Source of the DNA: CAVVAL01 sp963742725
Lineage (GTDB): Bacteria > Actinomycetota > Actinomycetes > Mycobacteriales > Cryptosporangiaceae
DNA: 64,000 bases
Assembly (NCBI GenBank): GCA_963742725.1
Contig: CAVUMX010000001.1
Coordinates: 2,046,001 to 2,110,000, forward strand
Reading direction: 5' to 3'
The position numbers and the translations under genes were made by a program. Position 1 is the first letter of the stretch, and the number at the start of each line of letters is the position of its first letter. Of this stretch, positions 53,998 through 63,616 are shown one piece after another. Under the pieces are notes generated by a model, which worked only from the letters and a program-made list of their open reading frames with translations, was not told where the DNA came from and did not search any database.

Positions 53998-56189
53998 CGG
54001 TCACGCTCCTCGGCGTCCGGCACCACGGTCCGGGTTCGGCCCGGGCCGTGCGCGACGCGCTGGTGGCGCTCGGCCCGGATCTGGTGCTGATCGAGGGACC
54101 GCCGGAAGCCGATGCGCTCGTGCCGCTGGCCGCCGATCCGGCGATGCGCCCGCCCGTCGCGCTCCTCGCGTACTCGCCGGACAATCCACAGCTCTCCGCG
54201 TACTGGCCGTTCGCCGTGTTCTCGCCGGAGTGGCAGGCGCTGCGGTACGCGTTGGACGCCGGCGTGCCCGCGCGGTTCTGCGACCTGCCGGCGGCGCACC
54301 AGTTCGCCATCGAGCGGACCGACAATCCGTCCGCCGAGGCGCTGCGCACCGACCCGATCGGGCTCCTCGCCTCCGCCGCCGGCTACGACGACGCCGAACG
54401 CTGGTGGGACGACGTGGTCGAGCACCGCCGCGACGGCACCCCTCCCTTCGCGGCGATCGCCGAAGCCATGACCGAACTGCGTGGCATCGGCGGTGACGCG
54501 CGGCTCGACAGCCGTACCGCCCAGCGCGAGGCGTACATGCGGACGGTGCTGCGACGTTCGATGCGCGCCGGCCACGAGAACATCGCCGTGGTCTGCGGCG
54601 CCTGGCACGTCCCCGCGCTGGCGACATTGCCCGCCGCGTCGGCGGACGCCCAGATCCTCAAGGGGCTACCCAAGACGAAGGTCGCCGCCACCTGGGTGCC
54701 GTGGACGCACGGGCGGCTCGCCGATTCCAGCGGGTACGGCGCCGGCGTCGCGTCGCCGGGCTGGTACCACCACCTGTTCTCGGCGCCGGACCGGGTCGTC
54801 GAGCGGTGGATGGTCCAGGCGGCGGCGGTGCTGCGGGACGAAGGCCAGCCGGCGTCGTCGGCGCATGCGATCGAGGCGGTGCGGCTCGCGGAGACCCTGG
54901 CCGTGGTGCGCGGACGGCCGCACGCCGGGCTCGCCGAGGTCGACGACGCGATCCGGTCGGTGCTGTGCGAGGGGTCCGACACCGCCGCGGAACTGATCCG
55001 GCGGCGCCTGGAGATCGGCGAGGCCCTTGGCCAGGTCCCGGCCGAGACGCCCATGGTCGCGCTGCAACGGGACCTCGCCGCAGAGCAGCGACGGCTACGG
55101 CTCCGCGCCAGCGCGCTCGTCCGGGAGCTGGGCCTCGACCTGCGCAAGCCCATGGACGTCGACCGCAGCCGCCTGCTGCACCGGCTCCAGTTGCTGGAGA
55201 TCGAGTGGGGCACGGTCGCGGACGGCACGCGCGGCAAGGGCACGTTCCACGAGGACTGGAAACTCGCCTGGCAACCGGAGTACGCGGTCGCCGTGATCAG
55301 CGCGAGTCGCTGGGGCACCACGGTGCTCGACGCGGCGACCTCCCGCGCGCGCAGTCTCGCCGCGGAAGCCGTGGCGCTCCCGGCACTCACCCGGCTCATC
55401 GAGCAGTGCCTCCTCGCCGACCTGCCGGACGCGTTCCCCGGCGTGATCGCACAGCTCGCGAGCCGGGCGGCGCGGGACACCGACGTCGTCCAGCTGATGG
55501 CCGCGCTGCCGCCACTCACCCGCACCGTGCGCTACGGCGACGTGCGGGGAACCGACATCACGTCGGTCCAGGAGGTGGCCGAGCAACTGCTGCTGCGGAT
55601 CTGCGTCGGCCTGCCGGCGGCCGCGTCCCAGCGCGACGACGACGGCGCCCGGGAACTGGTGCGGCACATCGACGCCGTGCACGACGCGGTCCGGCTGCTG
55701 GAACCACGTGACGGCCTGGCCGACCAGTGGATCGGCACCGTCCGGACGCTCGCCGACCGCGACGACCTGCACGGCCTGATCAACGGGCGGTGCCTGCGGC
55801 TGCTGCGCGACCACGGCACGGCGGTCGACGTGGCCGTCCACATGGAACGCGCGCTATCGATTGGTACGACACCGGCCCGCGCCGCCGCCTGGATCGAAGG
55901 CTTCCTGGCCGACAGCGGGCTGCCGCTCGTCCACGACGACGCCCTGTTCGCGCTGGTCGACGCGTGGATCGCTGGTATACCGGGTGGAAGCTTCGCCGAG
56001 CTGCTGCCGCTGCTGCGACGGACGTTCTCCACGTTCAGCACGCCGGAGCGGAACACCATCGGTGCCCGGGCGCGCAGCCAGGACAGGGGCCGCACACCGT
56101 CCGGCCCGGACGATCTCGACCACGAGCGCGCGGAGCGGGTAGTCCCGACTGTGGCGCTCCTTCTCGGCCTGGAGATGAGCACCCCGTGA
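53994..56189 (+). CDS. DUF5682 family protein, TIKI/EreA-like hydrolase candidate
   Basis: The protein is 731 aa. The first 210 residues show two GxxH motifs, GVRHHG at residues 7-12 and GAWH near residue 202, plus LIEGPPEAD near residue 34. This is the layout of TIKI/TraB/EreA superfamily hydrolases, where those His and Glu residues form the active or metal site. The remaining 500 residues are helical and include LRKPMDVDRSRLLHRLQLLE. It may be the effector enzyme of the operon. The assignment of catalysis is inference. Confidence 0.82.
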   Translation: MTVTLLGVRHHGPGSARAVRDALVALGPDLVLIEGPPEADALVPLAADPAMRPPVALLAYSPDNPQLSAYWPFAVFSPEWQALRYALDAGVPARFCDLPAAHQFAIERTDNPSAEALRTDPIGLLASAAGYDDAERWWDDVVEHRRDGTPPFAAIAEAMTELRGIGGDARLDSRTAQREAYMRTVLRRSMRAGHENIAVVCGAWHVPALATLPAASADAQILKGLPKTKVAATWVPWTHGRLADSSGYGAGVASPGWYHHLFSAPDRVVERWMVQAAAVLRDEGQPASSAHAIEAVRLAETLAVVRGRPHAGLAEVDDAIRSVLCEGSDTAAELIRRRLEIGEALGQVPAETPMVALQRDLAAEQRRLRLRASALVRELGLDLRKPMDVDRSRLLHRLQLLEIEWGTVADGTRGKGTFHEDWKLAWQPEYAVAVISASRWGTTVLDAATSRARSLAAEAVALPALTRLIEQCLLADLPDAFPGVIAQLASRAARDTDVVQLMAALPPLTRTVRYGDVRGTDITSVQEVAEQLLLRICVGLPAAASQRDDDGARELVRHIDAVHDAVRLLEPRDGLADQWIGTVRTLADRDDLHGLINGRCLRLLRDHGTAVDVAVHMERALSIGTTPARAAAWIEGFLADSGLPLVHDDALFALVDAWIAGIPGGSFAELLPLLRRTFSTFSTPERNTIGARARSQDRGRTPSGPDDLDHERAERVVPTVALLLGLEMSTP

Positions 56190-57511
56190 CCAACCAGGAC
56201 CTTGACCCCTCCGGCGAAGACCTCAGCACCGCCGCGACCGATTCCGTTGGCGGCGCGGCCGGCGGGGTCGACCGGGCGGCCGGCGACGAGTCTGGCACCG
56301 ACCGCGACGGTGAGGCGGCCGACGACCTGGCCGACGGCAACCTGGCCGGTGGCGACGGCGGGCCGGAGCGCGAGGCTGAGCGGCTGCGGCGGTGGCGGCT
56401 CGTGCTCGGCGGTGCGGACGACGGAACCGGCCACGCACTGAGCGGCGCGGACGCGAAGGCCGACGCCGCGCTCGCCGCGCTGTACGACAGCCAGCCGCGA
56501 GGCCGCGCCGGGTCGCGGTCCGCCGGATTGGGCAGCTCGGCGCCTCAGGTGGCCCGGTGGCTCGGTGACATCCGGGAGTACTTCCCGTCCACGGTCGTCC
56601 AGGTCATGCAGCGTGACGCGGTCGATCGCCTCGGCCTCACGCGGCTGCTGCTGGAGAAGGAGATGCTGGAGTCCGTCGAGCCGGACGTACATCTGGTCGG
56701 CACGCTCCTGTCGCTCAACCGCGTCATGCCGGACGCGGTGAAGGACACCGCACGCGTGGTGGTTGGGAAAGTCGTCGAGGACCTGCAACGGCGCCTCACC
56801 CAGCAGACGGTCAGCGCGATCCGGGGCGCCCTCGACCGGTCCGCCCGGACGCACCGTCCCAAGCACGCGGACATCGACTGGAACCGCACGATCCGCGCCA
56901 ACCTCCACCACTACCTGCCCGAGCACGGCACGGTCGTGCCCGAACGGCTCCTCGGGTACGGGCGCCGGCAGCAGGCCGTCCAGCGGGACGTCGTCCTCGC
57001 GATCGACCAGAGCGGGTCGATGGCGTCGTCGGTCGTCTACGCCAGCGTCCTCGGGGCGGTGCTCGCCTCGCTGCGATCGCTCCGGACCTCGCTCGTCGTG
57101 TTCGACACGGCCGTCGTCGACCTCACCGAGCAGCTCGCCGACCCGGTCGAGTTGCTGTTCGCCACCCAGCTCGGCGGCGGCACGGACATCAACCGGGCCA
57201 TCGGGTACTGCCAGCAGCTCATCAGCCGGCCAGCCGACTCGATCTTCATCCTGATCAGCGACCTGTACGAGGGCGGGATCCGCGACGAGATGATGCGCCG
57301 GGTCGCCCAGATGGTGTCGGCAGGAGTCCAGGTCATCGTGCTGCTCGCCCTGTCCGATGACGGTGCGCCCAGCTACGACCACGACAACGCGGCGGCGCTC
57401 GCGCAGCTCGGAGTGCCGTCCTTCGCGTGCACACCTGACGCGTTCCCTGAACTGATGGCCACGGCGATCCAGCGCGGCGACGTCGGCGCCTGGGCCGAGC
57501 GCCGCGCCTGA
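56186..57511 (+). CDS. VWA-domain protein, partner of the MoxR ATPase
   Basis: The protein is 441 aa. An acidic Gly/Asp-rich N-terminus (residues 1-65) precedes a helical middle and a von Willebrand A domain. The MIDAS is complete: DQSGS near residue 273, GGGTDIN, and ISDLYEGG. The VWA probably binds metal and a target delivered to or from MoxR. GTG at 56186 overlaps the DUF5682 stop. It is the last gene of the operon. Confidence 0.9.
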   Translation: MTNQDLDPSGEDLSTAATDSVGGAAGGVDRAAGDESGTDRDGEAADDLADGNLAGGDGGPEREAERLRRWRLVLGGADDGTGHALSGADAKADAALAALYDSQPRGRAGSRSAGLGSSAPQVARWLGDIREYFPSTVVQVMQRDAVDRLGLTRLLLEKEMLESVEPDVHLVGTLLSLNRVMPDAVKDTARVVVGKVVEDLQRRLTQQTVSAIRGALDRSARTHRPKHADIDWNRTIRANLHHYLPEHGTVVPERLLGYGRRQQAVQRDVVLAIDQSGSMASSVVYASVLGAVLASLRSLRTSLVVFDTAVVDLTEQLADPVELLFATQLGGGTDINRAIGYCQQLISRPADSIFILISDLYEGGIRDEMMRRVAQMVSAGVQVIVLLALSDDGAPSYDHDNAAALAQLGVPSFACTPDAFPELMATAIQRGDVGAWAERRA

Positions 57512-57550
57512 CCCACATCTGCGCCGCATCACGCCTTCTTGTGAGCGGTG

Positions 57551-57640
57551 GATCAACGTTGATCCACAGAATCCACAGGCACCTGTGGATAACCGTCCGC
57601 AGGGTCACTCACGCGCGTGGTCAATGTTGATCAATGTGAG
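57551..57640. promoter_or_regulatory. Palindrome/DnaA-box element upstream of HTH-citrate synthase
   Basis: The element has the palindrome GATCAACGTTGATC (57551-57564), then CCACAGAATCCACAGG, then TGTGGATAA (57584-57592, a perfect inverted DnaA box), then CAATGTTGATCAATG (57622-57636). The same order and spacing recur at 58947-59040 (copy 2). Confidence 0.7.
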
Positions 57641-57678
57641 GTATGGCATGCTTCCTGCTCAGGCGTAGATGAGGAGCG

Positions 57679-58905
57679 ATGGCCGAGCACCGGGGACCGC
57701 TGATCACCACCGAGCAGGCCGCGGGCCGGCTCGGTGTGAAGCCGGCGACCCTGTACGCCTACGTCAGTCGCGGCCTGCTCGCGAGCATCCGCGGAGCCGA
57801 CGGGCGAACCAGCCTCTTCGACCCGGACGAGATCGACCGGCTTGTCACCAGGCCCCGCCGTGGGCGGCCACCCCGGTCGGCGGCGTTCACGGTCCACACG
57901 CGACTCGCGGACGTCCGCGATGGCGATCTCTTCTACCGCGGTGCCAACGTGACCACGCTCGCGGAATCCCATCCGGCGGAGGCCGTCGCGCGCTGGCTGT
58001 GGACAGGGGCGCTCGACGCCGCGTCGTTCACCGCACCGGATCACCTCGTCCAGCTGGCCCGCGCGCTCGCCGCCGCGCTCCCTCGCGCCCGCACGGTCGA
58101 CCGGATCCGGACCATCGTCGCCGGAGTGGCCGGCGCCGACGCGCTGCGGTCCGACCTGCGTGCGGACGCCGTCGCGGCCACGGCGGCGGGGCTCGTCGCC
58201 GTGCTGGTAGACGGATTGCCGGACCGCGCGACGGCCGCGCAGGCCGGAGATCGCGTCGCCTCGCGACTGTGGACGAAGTTGACCGTCGCCGAACCGGTGC
58301 CGCATGCCGTGGCCACGCTGGACGCCGCCCTCGTTCTGCTCGCAGACCACGGACTCAGTCCGTCCACCCTCGCGGCCCGCATCGCCGCTGCCAGCCGTGC
58401 CCACCCGTACGCGGTCGTCTCGGCTGGTCTGGCCACACTCGACGGTCCGGTGCGCGGCGGTGCGAGCGCGACGATCCACCGAGCGCTGGTCGAGTCCGAA
58501 CGTGAGGGGAGCGGCGCCGTCCTCGCCCGGCTACTCGGCGAAGGCCACCACATTCCTGGCTTCGGGCACCTGAAGTATCCGGCCGGCGACCCACGGGGAC
58601 GGGCACTGCTCGCGCTGCTGGCTTCGACACCGCTCGACCAGGACCGCTGGGCGCTCGTCGCCGAGTTCCTGACGACCAGCGCGCGGGGCACGCCCGTCCC
58701 GCCGAACATCGACTTCGCGCTTGCCGCCCTGAGTTTCACGTCCGGCATGGACGCCGATGCCGGCGAGGCCGTCTTCGCCATCGCGCGGACGGTCGGTTGG
58801 ATCGCGCACGCCCTGGAGGAGTACACCGAGGAGCCGGACCGCTACCGGCCCCAGTCCGTGTACTACGGCCCCGACCCTGTCGTCGATCCAGCGCCTCCAG
58901 CCTGA
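57679..58905 (+). CDS. Citrate synthase-family protein with N-terminal helix-turn-helix
   Basis: The protein is 408 aa. Residues 8-55 form a MerR/excisionase-type HTH (TTEQAAGRLGVKPATLYAYV, then RTSLFDPDEIDRLV). The rest is a citrate synthase fold: DGDLFYRGANVTTLAE, catalytic-His segments EGHHIPGFGHLKYPAGDPRG, and the end YRPQSVYYGPDP. It may condense acetyl- or propionyl-CoA with oxaloacetate, or act as a metabolite-sensing regulator. ATG at 57679 follows GAGGAG. GATC palindromes on both sides are candidate binding sites. Confidence 0.88.
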   Translation: MAEHRGPLITTEQAAGRLGVKPATLYAYVSRGLLASIRGADGRTSLFDPDEIDRLVTRPRRGRPPRSAAFTVHTRLADVRDGDLFYRGANVTTLAESHPAEAVARWLWTGALDAASFTAPDHLVQLARALAAALPRARTVDRIRTIVAGVAGADALRSDLRADAVAATAAGLVAVLVDGLPDRATAAQAGDRVASRLWTKLTVAEPVPHAVATLDAALVLLADHGLSPSTLAARIAAASRAHPYAVVSAGLATLDGPVRGGASATIHRALVESEREGSGAVLARLLGEGHHIPGFGHLKYPAGDPRGRALLALLASTPLDQDRWALVAEFLTTSARGTPVPPNIDFALAALSFTSGMDADAGEAVFAIARTVGWIAHALEEYTEEPDRYRPQSVYYGPDPVVDPAPPA

Positions 58906-59338
58906 CCGATCGAATCCCGCACCGCACGGGCTTGGCGTCGCGGTCTGATCAATATTGATCCACAGAATCCACAGGCGCCCTGTGGATATCTTTTTGCAGC
59001 CCTACTCAGCGTGGCCCGCAATGTTGATCAACATTGATCATGTTGCCGTGGTTGCGGCGCCAAAGATGCCGGTCGTCGGCCCAACCCGCTGTCGCAGACG
59101 GTGCACGTGACCACGAGCCATCAACCGCAGGGCCAGCATGCCGGGTCCAGCGCGGGCGAAGTCAGCGGGCCACGAGCGGGCCAGAGGGGCCGCAGGGCGC
59201 ATGGGTGGCCGGGGCTGCGGGCCGGAGCCGCCGCCGGTGGTGAGGCGGAATGTCAGCCGGTAAGCGAGCACCACTGGCAGGTGGCGCCGGCTGCGGCGAG
59301 GCGCGGCAACGGCGGTTGCGGCGCCCGAATGGCGGCGG
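58906..59338. other. Gene-free gap between citrate synthase and DUF721
   Basis: This 433-bp gap carries element copy 2 at its left end. The remainder (59041-59338) shows no ORF with coding character, no repeat and no clear hairpin. Confidence 0.6.
58947..59040. promoter_or_regulatory. Second copy of the palindrome/DnaA-box element
   Basis: GATCAATATTGATC (58947-58960), CCACAGAATCCACAGG, TGTGGATA (58981-58988) and the perfect palindrome AATGTTGATCAACATT (59020-59035). Spacing between first and last palindromes is 73 bp, against 72 bp in copy 1. No gene starts downstream, so a promoter role is unlikely. Confidence 0.7.
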
Positions 59339-60001
59339 TTAGCCGTAGGTGTCGCGGGGACCGCGACCGGGAACGGACAGCGGTCCGCGCTTCCAGCTCG
59401 GGGCGGCCGGCCCGTGGACGCGGATCTTCGTGACCACGTTGTCGCCGAGTTCGGCCCGGATGAGTCCGAGCAGCTTCCCGGTCAGCATGCGGAGCTGGGT
59501 GGCCCACGCGGTCGACTCGGCCTGGAGGGTGAGTTCGCCGTCGCGGAGGCTGATGGGCCGGCAGTGGCTGGCGACGTCGTCGCCGACGAGCCGGTCCCAG
59601 GAGCCGAGGACGGTTGCCTCGGCGGTGTTCTTCTCCCAGCCACGGTCCTCGACCATGCGCTTGATCAGTCCGCCGAACGGCTGGGGGTCACGGCCGTCGG
59701 GGCCTGCACCGGAGTAGCCACGACGCCGGACGCCAGATCCGCTGCCCGACCGCTTGCGACCACTCGGGGTGCGGCCGGAGGCGCGCGCCGCGTCGAGCGC
59801 CGCCCGCGCCAACTCCGGCCCGGACACCTTCCGGCCATCACCAGCTTCCGACGACGACCCAGCACCCGCACCGGACGGCGCGGCACCGCCGGACGAGCCA
59901 GCACCGGACGCACCGGCGCCGCCGGCCGAGCCAACACCCGACGCCCCCGCGCCAGGCGGCTCAGCGCCTGTCGCCCCCGGGCCAGCCCCCTCAGCGGACA
60001 C
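59339..60001 (-). CDS. DUF721 (DciA-like) protein
   Basis: The protein is 220 aa. A Gly/Ala/Ser-rich N-terminus of about 95 residues precedes the DUF721 domain: GGLIKRMVEDRGWEKNTAEA, LGSWDRLVGDDVASHC and STAWATQLRMLTGKLLGLI. DciA-type proteins load the replicative helicase in many bacteria. GTG at 60001 overlaps the recF stop. Position after recF is conserved in actinomycetes. Confidence 0.92.
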   Translation of the reverse strand: MSAEGAGPGATGAEPPGAGASGVGSAGGAGASGAGSSGGAAPSGAGAGSSSEAGDGRKVSGPELARAALDAARASGRTPSGRKRSGSGSGVRRRGYSGAGPDGRDPQPFGGLIKRMVEDRGWEKNTAEATVLGSWDRLVGDDVASHCRPISLRDGELTLQAESTAWATQLRMLTGKLLGLIRAELGDNVVTKIRVHGPAAPSWKRGPLSVPGRGPRDTYG

Positions 60002-61148
60002 GCCGCACCTCGCCGCCCGCGACGTCGAACCGGGCTCCATGGAGGGCCTCGGGCACGTCCTGGGCGACGGCGGCGGTGACCAGCACCTGCGACGCGTCGC
60101 GCACGAGCTCAGCCAACCGTTCCCGGCGCTGGGTGTCCAGCTCCGCGAACACGTCGTCGAGGATGAGTACGGGCTCGCCGCCGTCGGCGCAGAGCATGTC
60201 GTAGCTGGCGAGGCGCAGCGCGAGCGCGTACGACCAGGATTCGCCGTGGCTCGCGTACCCCTTGGCGGGCAGGTCGCCGAGCTGGAGGACGAGGTCGTCG
60301 CGGTGGGGGCCGACGAGCGTGGTGCCGCGTTCGACCTCTTGCGTCCGGACCCGCGCCAACGCGTTGAGGAGCTGGGCGGCGATCACGTCCCGGTCGGCGA
60401 CGAGCTCGACGGGCGGCCGCGCTTCGTCGTCGACGACCAGCGACGACTTGTACGTCAGGCGTGCCCGCCCCTTGCCGTTGCTGACCGCGTCGTAGTTCTT
60501 CTCGACGTACGGCGTCAGCGCGGCCAGCGCCTCGTACCGGCCGGCCAGCACCTCGGCGCCGAGCGTCGCGAGGTGTCCGTCCCACGCGTCGAGGGTGCGG
60601 AGGTCGCCGGCGCCCGTGGCGGCCTTGGCCTTCCTCGCGAACGCCGACGTCTTCAGCAGGGCGTTGCGTTGCTTGAGGACCCGGTCGTAGTCGGCGCGGA
60701 CCCCGGCGTACCGAGGCGCCCGCGCCACCAGCAGCTCGTCGACAAATCGACGCCGTTCGCTCGGGTCACCGCGGACCAGTGCCAGATCTTCCGGCGCGAA
60801 CAGGACGGTCCGCAGCGCGCCGAGCACCTCTCGCGGCCGTGCCACCGGGGACCGGTTGAGCCGGGCCCGGTTCGCCTTGCCCGGGACGATCTCCAGCTCG
60901 ACGAGGAGTTCCCGGGCGTCGCGCACGATCGCCGTCCGGACGACAGCCCGGGCCGCACCGGCGCGCACCAGCGGTGCGTCCGTCGCGACCCGGTGGCTGC
61001 CGAGCGTAGAGACGTAGCCGATCGCCTCGACCAGGTTGGTCTTGCCCTGGCCGTTGGGGCCGACCAGGACGGTCGGCCCCGGCTCCAGCGCGACTTCCGC
61101 CGTCGGGTAGCTGCGGAAGTCGGCCAGCGAGAGGTGCCGTACGTACAC
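59991..61148 (-). CDS. recF: DNA replication and repair protein RecF
   Basis: The protein is 385 aa, an SMC-like ATPase. Walker A is GPNGQGKTNLVEAIGYV, the signature region is ASHGESWSYALALRLASY, and Walker B is PVLILDDVFAELD. It loads RecA at gaps. GTG at 61148 lies 5 bp from the gnd stop; the frame is open upstream but homology starts at VYVRHLSLADFRSY. It overlaps DUF721 by 11 bp. Confidence 0.97.
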   Translation of the reverse strand: MYVRHLSLADFRSYPTAEVALEPGPTVLVGPNGQGKTNLVEAIGYVSTLGSHRVATDAPLVRAGAARAVVRTAIVRDARELLVELEIVPGKANRARLNRSPVARPREVLGALRTVLFAPEDLALVRGDPSERRRFVDELLVARAPRYAGVRADYDRVLKQRNALLKTSAFARKAKAATGAGDLRTLDAWDGHLATLGAEVLAGRYEALAALTPYVEKNYDAVSNGKGRARLTYKSSLVVDDEARPPVELVADRDVIAAQLLNALARVRTQEVERGTTLVGPHRDDLVLQLGDLPAKGYASHGESWSYALALRLASYDMLCADGGEPVLILDDVFAELDTQRRERLAELVRDASQVLVTAAVAQDVPEALHGARFDVAGGEVRRVR

Positions 61149-61152
61149 GCGA

Positions 61153-62082
<930 letters not shown>

Positions 62083-62118
62083 GGAGTTCTCCCTATTCGG
62101 TCGGTGTGACCGGCCCGC

Positions 62119-63255
62119 TCAGTGCGAGACCCGGACCGGCATCAACACGTAGCTGTACGAAGACGAGCTGCTGATGGCCGTGTCGTCCGGCGACTTTCCG
62201 GTGAGAACGGCGGGCTTCGTCGGCGCGGTGAACGCCAGGACGGCCGTGTCGGAGTCGATCGCGCTCAGTCCGTCGAGCAGGAACTGCGGGTTGAAGGCGA
62301 TCGTCAGCTCCTCGCCCTCGTACGCCGCGTCCATCGACTCGGACGCGCGGGCGTCGTCCGTGCTACCGGCCTCCACCGTCAGGACGCCCTCGGCGAAGCT
62401 GAGCCGCACCGGGGTGTTCCGCTCGGCGACGAGCGACACGCGCTTCACGACCTCGGCCATCGCCGCCGCCGAGATGGTGGCCTGCGCCGCCGTGGTCTCC
62501 GGGATGATCGAGCGGACCTTCGGGAACTCACCGTCGAGCAGGCGGGTGGTCGTCCGGCGGCCGGCGCCCGAGAAGCCGATCAGCCCTTCGCCGACGCCGC
62601 CCTGGCTGAGCGCGATCGTCACTTCCTTGCCCGCGGCCATCGCCTTGGCCGTGTCGGACAGGGTCTTCGCGGGGACGAGCGCGTTCATGCTGGCGTCGGC
62701 CGTGCCGGGGCGCCAGGTCAGGTCGCGGATCGCCAGCCGGTACCGGTCGGTGGCGATCATGGTGAGCTTCTCGCCCTCCATGTCGATCCGGACGCCCGTC
62801 AGCACCGGCAACGTGTCGTCCCGGCCCGCCGCGATGGCGACCTGGGCGACTGCCTGCGCGAAGTCGTCCGAGTCGACCGCGCCGGCGACCGTGGGCATGT
62901 CGGGCAGCGACGGGTAGTCCTCGACGGGCATCGTCGGCAGCGTGAACCGGGCCGTGCCGCACGTGATCTCCGCCTTGGGTCCGGTCACCTCCACCTGGAC
63001 CGGCTGGTTGGGCAGCGCCCTGGTGATCTCCGCGAGGAGCCGCCCGGAGACGAGCACCCGCCCGGCCGTCTCGGCCTGGACGTCGACGCCCATCTGGCTG
63101 GACACCTCGTAGTCGAAACCGGAGACCGTCAGCCGGTGGTTGTCGACGTCGAGGAGGACCCCGGCGAGCACCGGGACTGGGGGGCGTGCCGGCAGGCTCT
63201 TGGCCGTCCAGGCGACCGCGTCCGCGAGCGCTTCACGCTCGACCCGGAACTTCAT
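62119..63255 (-). CDS. dnaN: DNA polymerase III beta sliding clamp
   Basis: The protein is 378 aa. It starts MKFRVEREALADAVAWTAKS, has three clamp-fold repeats, and ends SYVLMPVRVSH, the conserved clamp C-terminus. The ATG at 63255 is followed upstream by GGAGG. It is the first gene after the oriC-type gap. Confidence 0.98.
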   Translation of the reverse strand: MKFRVEREALADAVAWTAKSLPARPPVPVLAGVLLDVDNHRLTVSGFDYEVSSQMGVDVQAETAGRVLVSGRLLAEITRALPNQPVQVEVTGPKAEITCGTARFTLPTMPVEDYPSLPDMPTVAGAVDSDDFAQAVAQVAIAAGRDDTLPVLTGVRIDMEGEKLTMIATDRYRLAIRDLTWRPGTADASMNALVPAKTLSDTAKAMAAGKEVTIALSQGGVGEGLIGFSGAGRRTTTRLLDGEFPKVRSIIPETTAAQATISAAAMAEVVKRVSLVAERNTPVRLSFAEGVLTVEAGSTDDARASESMDAAYEGEELTIAFNPQFLLDGLSAIDSDTAVLAFTAPTKPAVLTGKSPDDTAISSSSSYSYVLMPVRVSH

Positions 63256-63616
63256 TCCGTGCCTCCTGTGATCTGAGTCGTGCTGAGTTGTCGATGATTT
63301 GAGAGGGGCCAGCGAGGCGGTCGGGACGTTATCCCCACCATCCCCAGCCCTTGTTGCTGTTGAAGTTTCCGCCAGATAGTTCTGTTGGTCGTAGTAGTAG
63401 GCAGTGTGGGTAACGTGGAAAACCGCCGTCCGAGCAGGTCAGTGGCCAACTCGAGGTGTGGACGGCCTGGGGGTGAACTGGGGATGACGGAGCACTGCCT
63501 GTCGATATCCCCGGCGCCTGTGACCTTCACACGAAGTTGTCCACCATCCTCCACAGCGTTGTCCCCAACCTGTGCACTTCTGATGTGGACCACCGGCTCG
63601 TCCCCTGCGCGCCGAA
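63256..63616. other. oriC-type region between dnaA and dnaN
   Basis: This 361-bp gap contains DnaA-box-like motifs such as TTATCCCCA (about 63330), TTGTCCACC (about 63537) and TTGTCCCCA (about 63561), with further GTGTGGAC and ATGTGGAC cores. The dnaA-dnaN gap is where actinomycete oriC lies. An ORF overlapping the gap on the minus strand is not coding. Confidence 0.8.

Noticed and set aside
57551..57640. parS-like centromere site
   Set aside because: The palindromes do not match the TGTTTCACGTGAAACA parS consensus.
59034..59243. Small ORF in the gap after citrate synthase
   Set aside because: There is no ribosome site, the composition is Arg/Ala/Gly, and it starts inside the repeated palindrome element.
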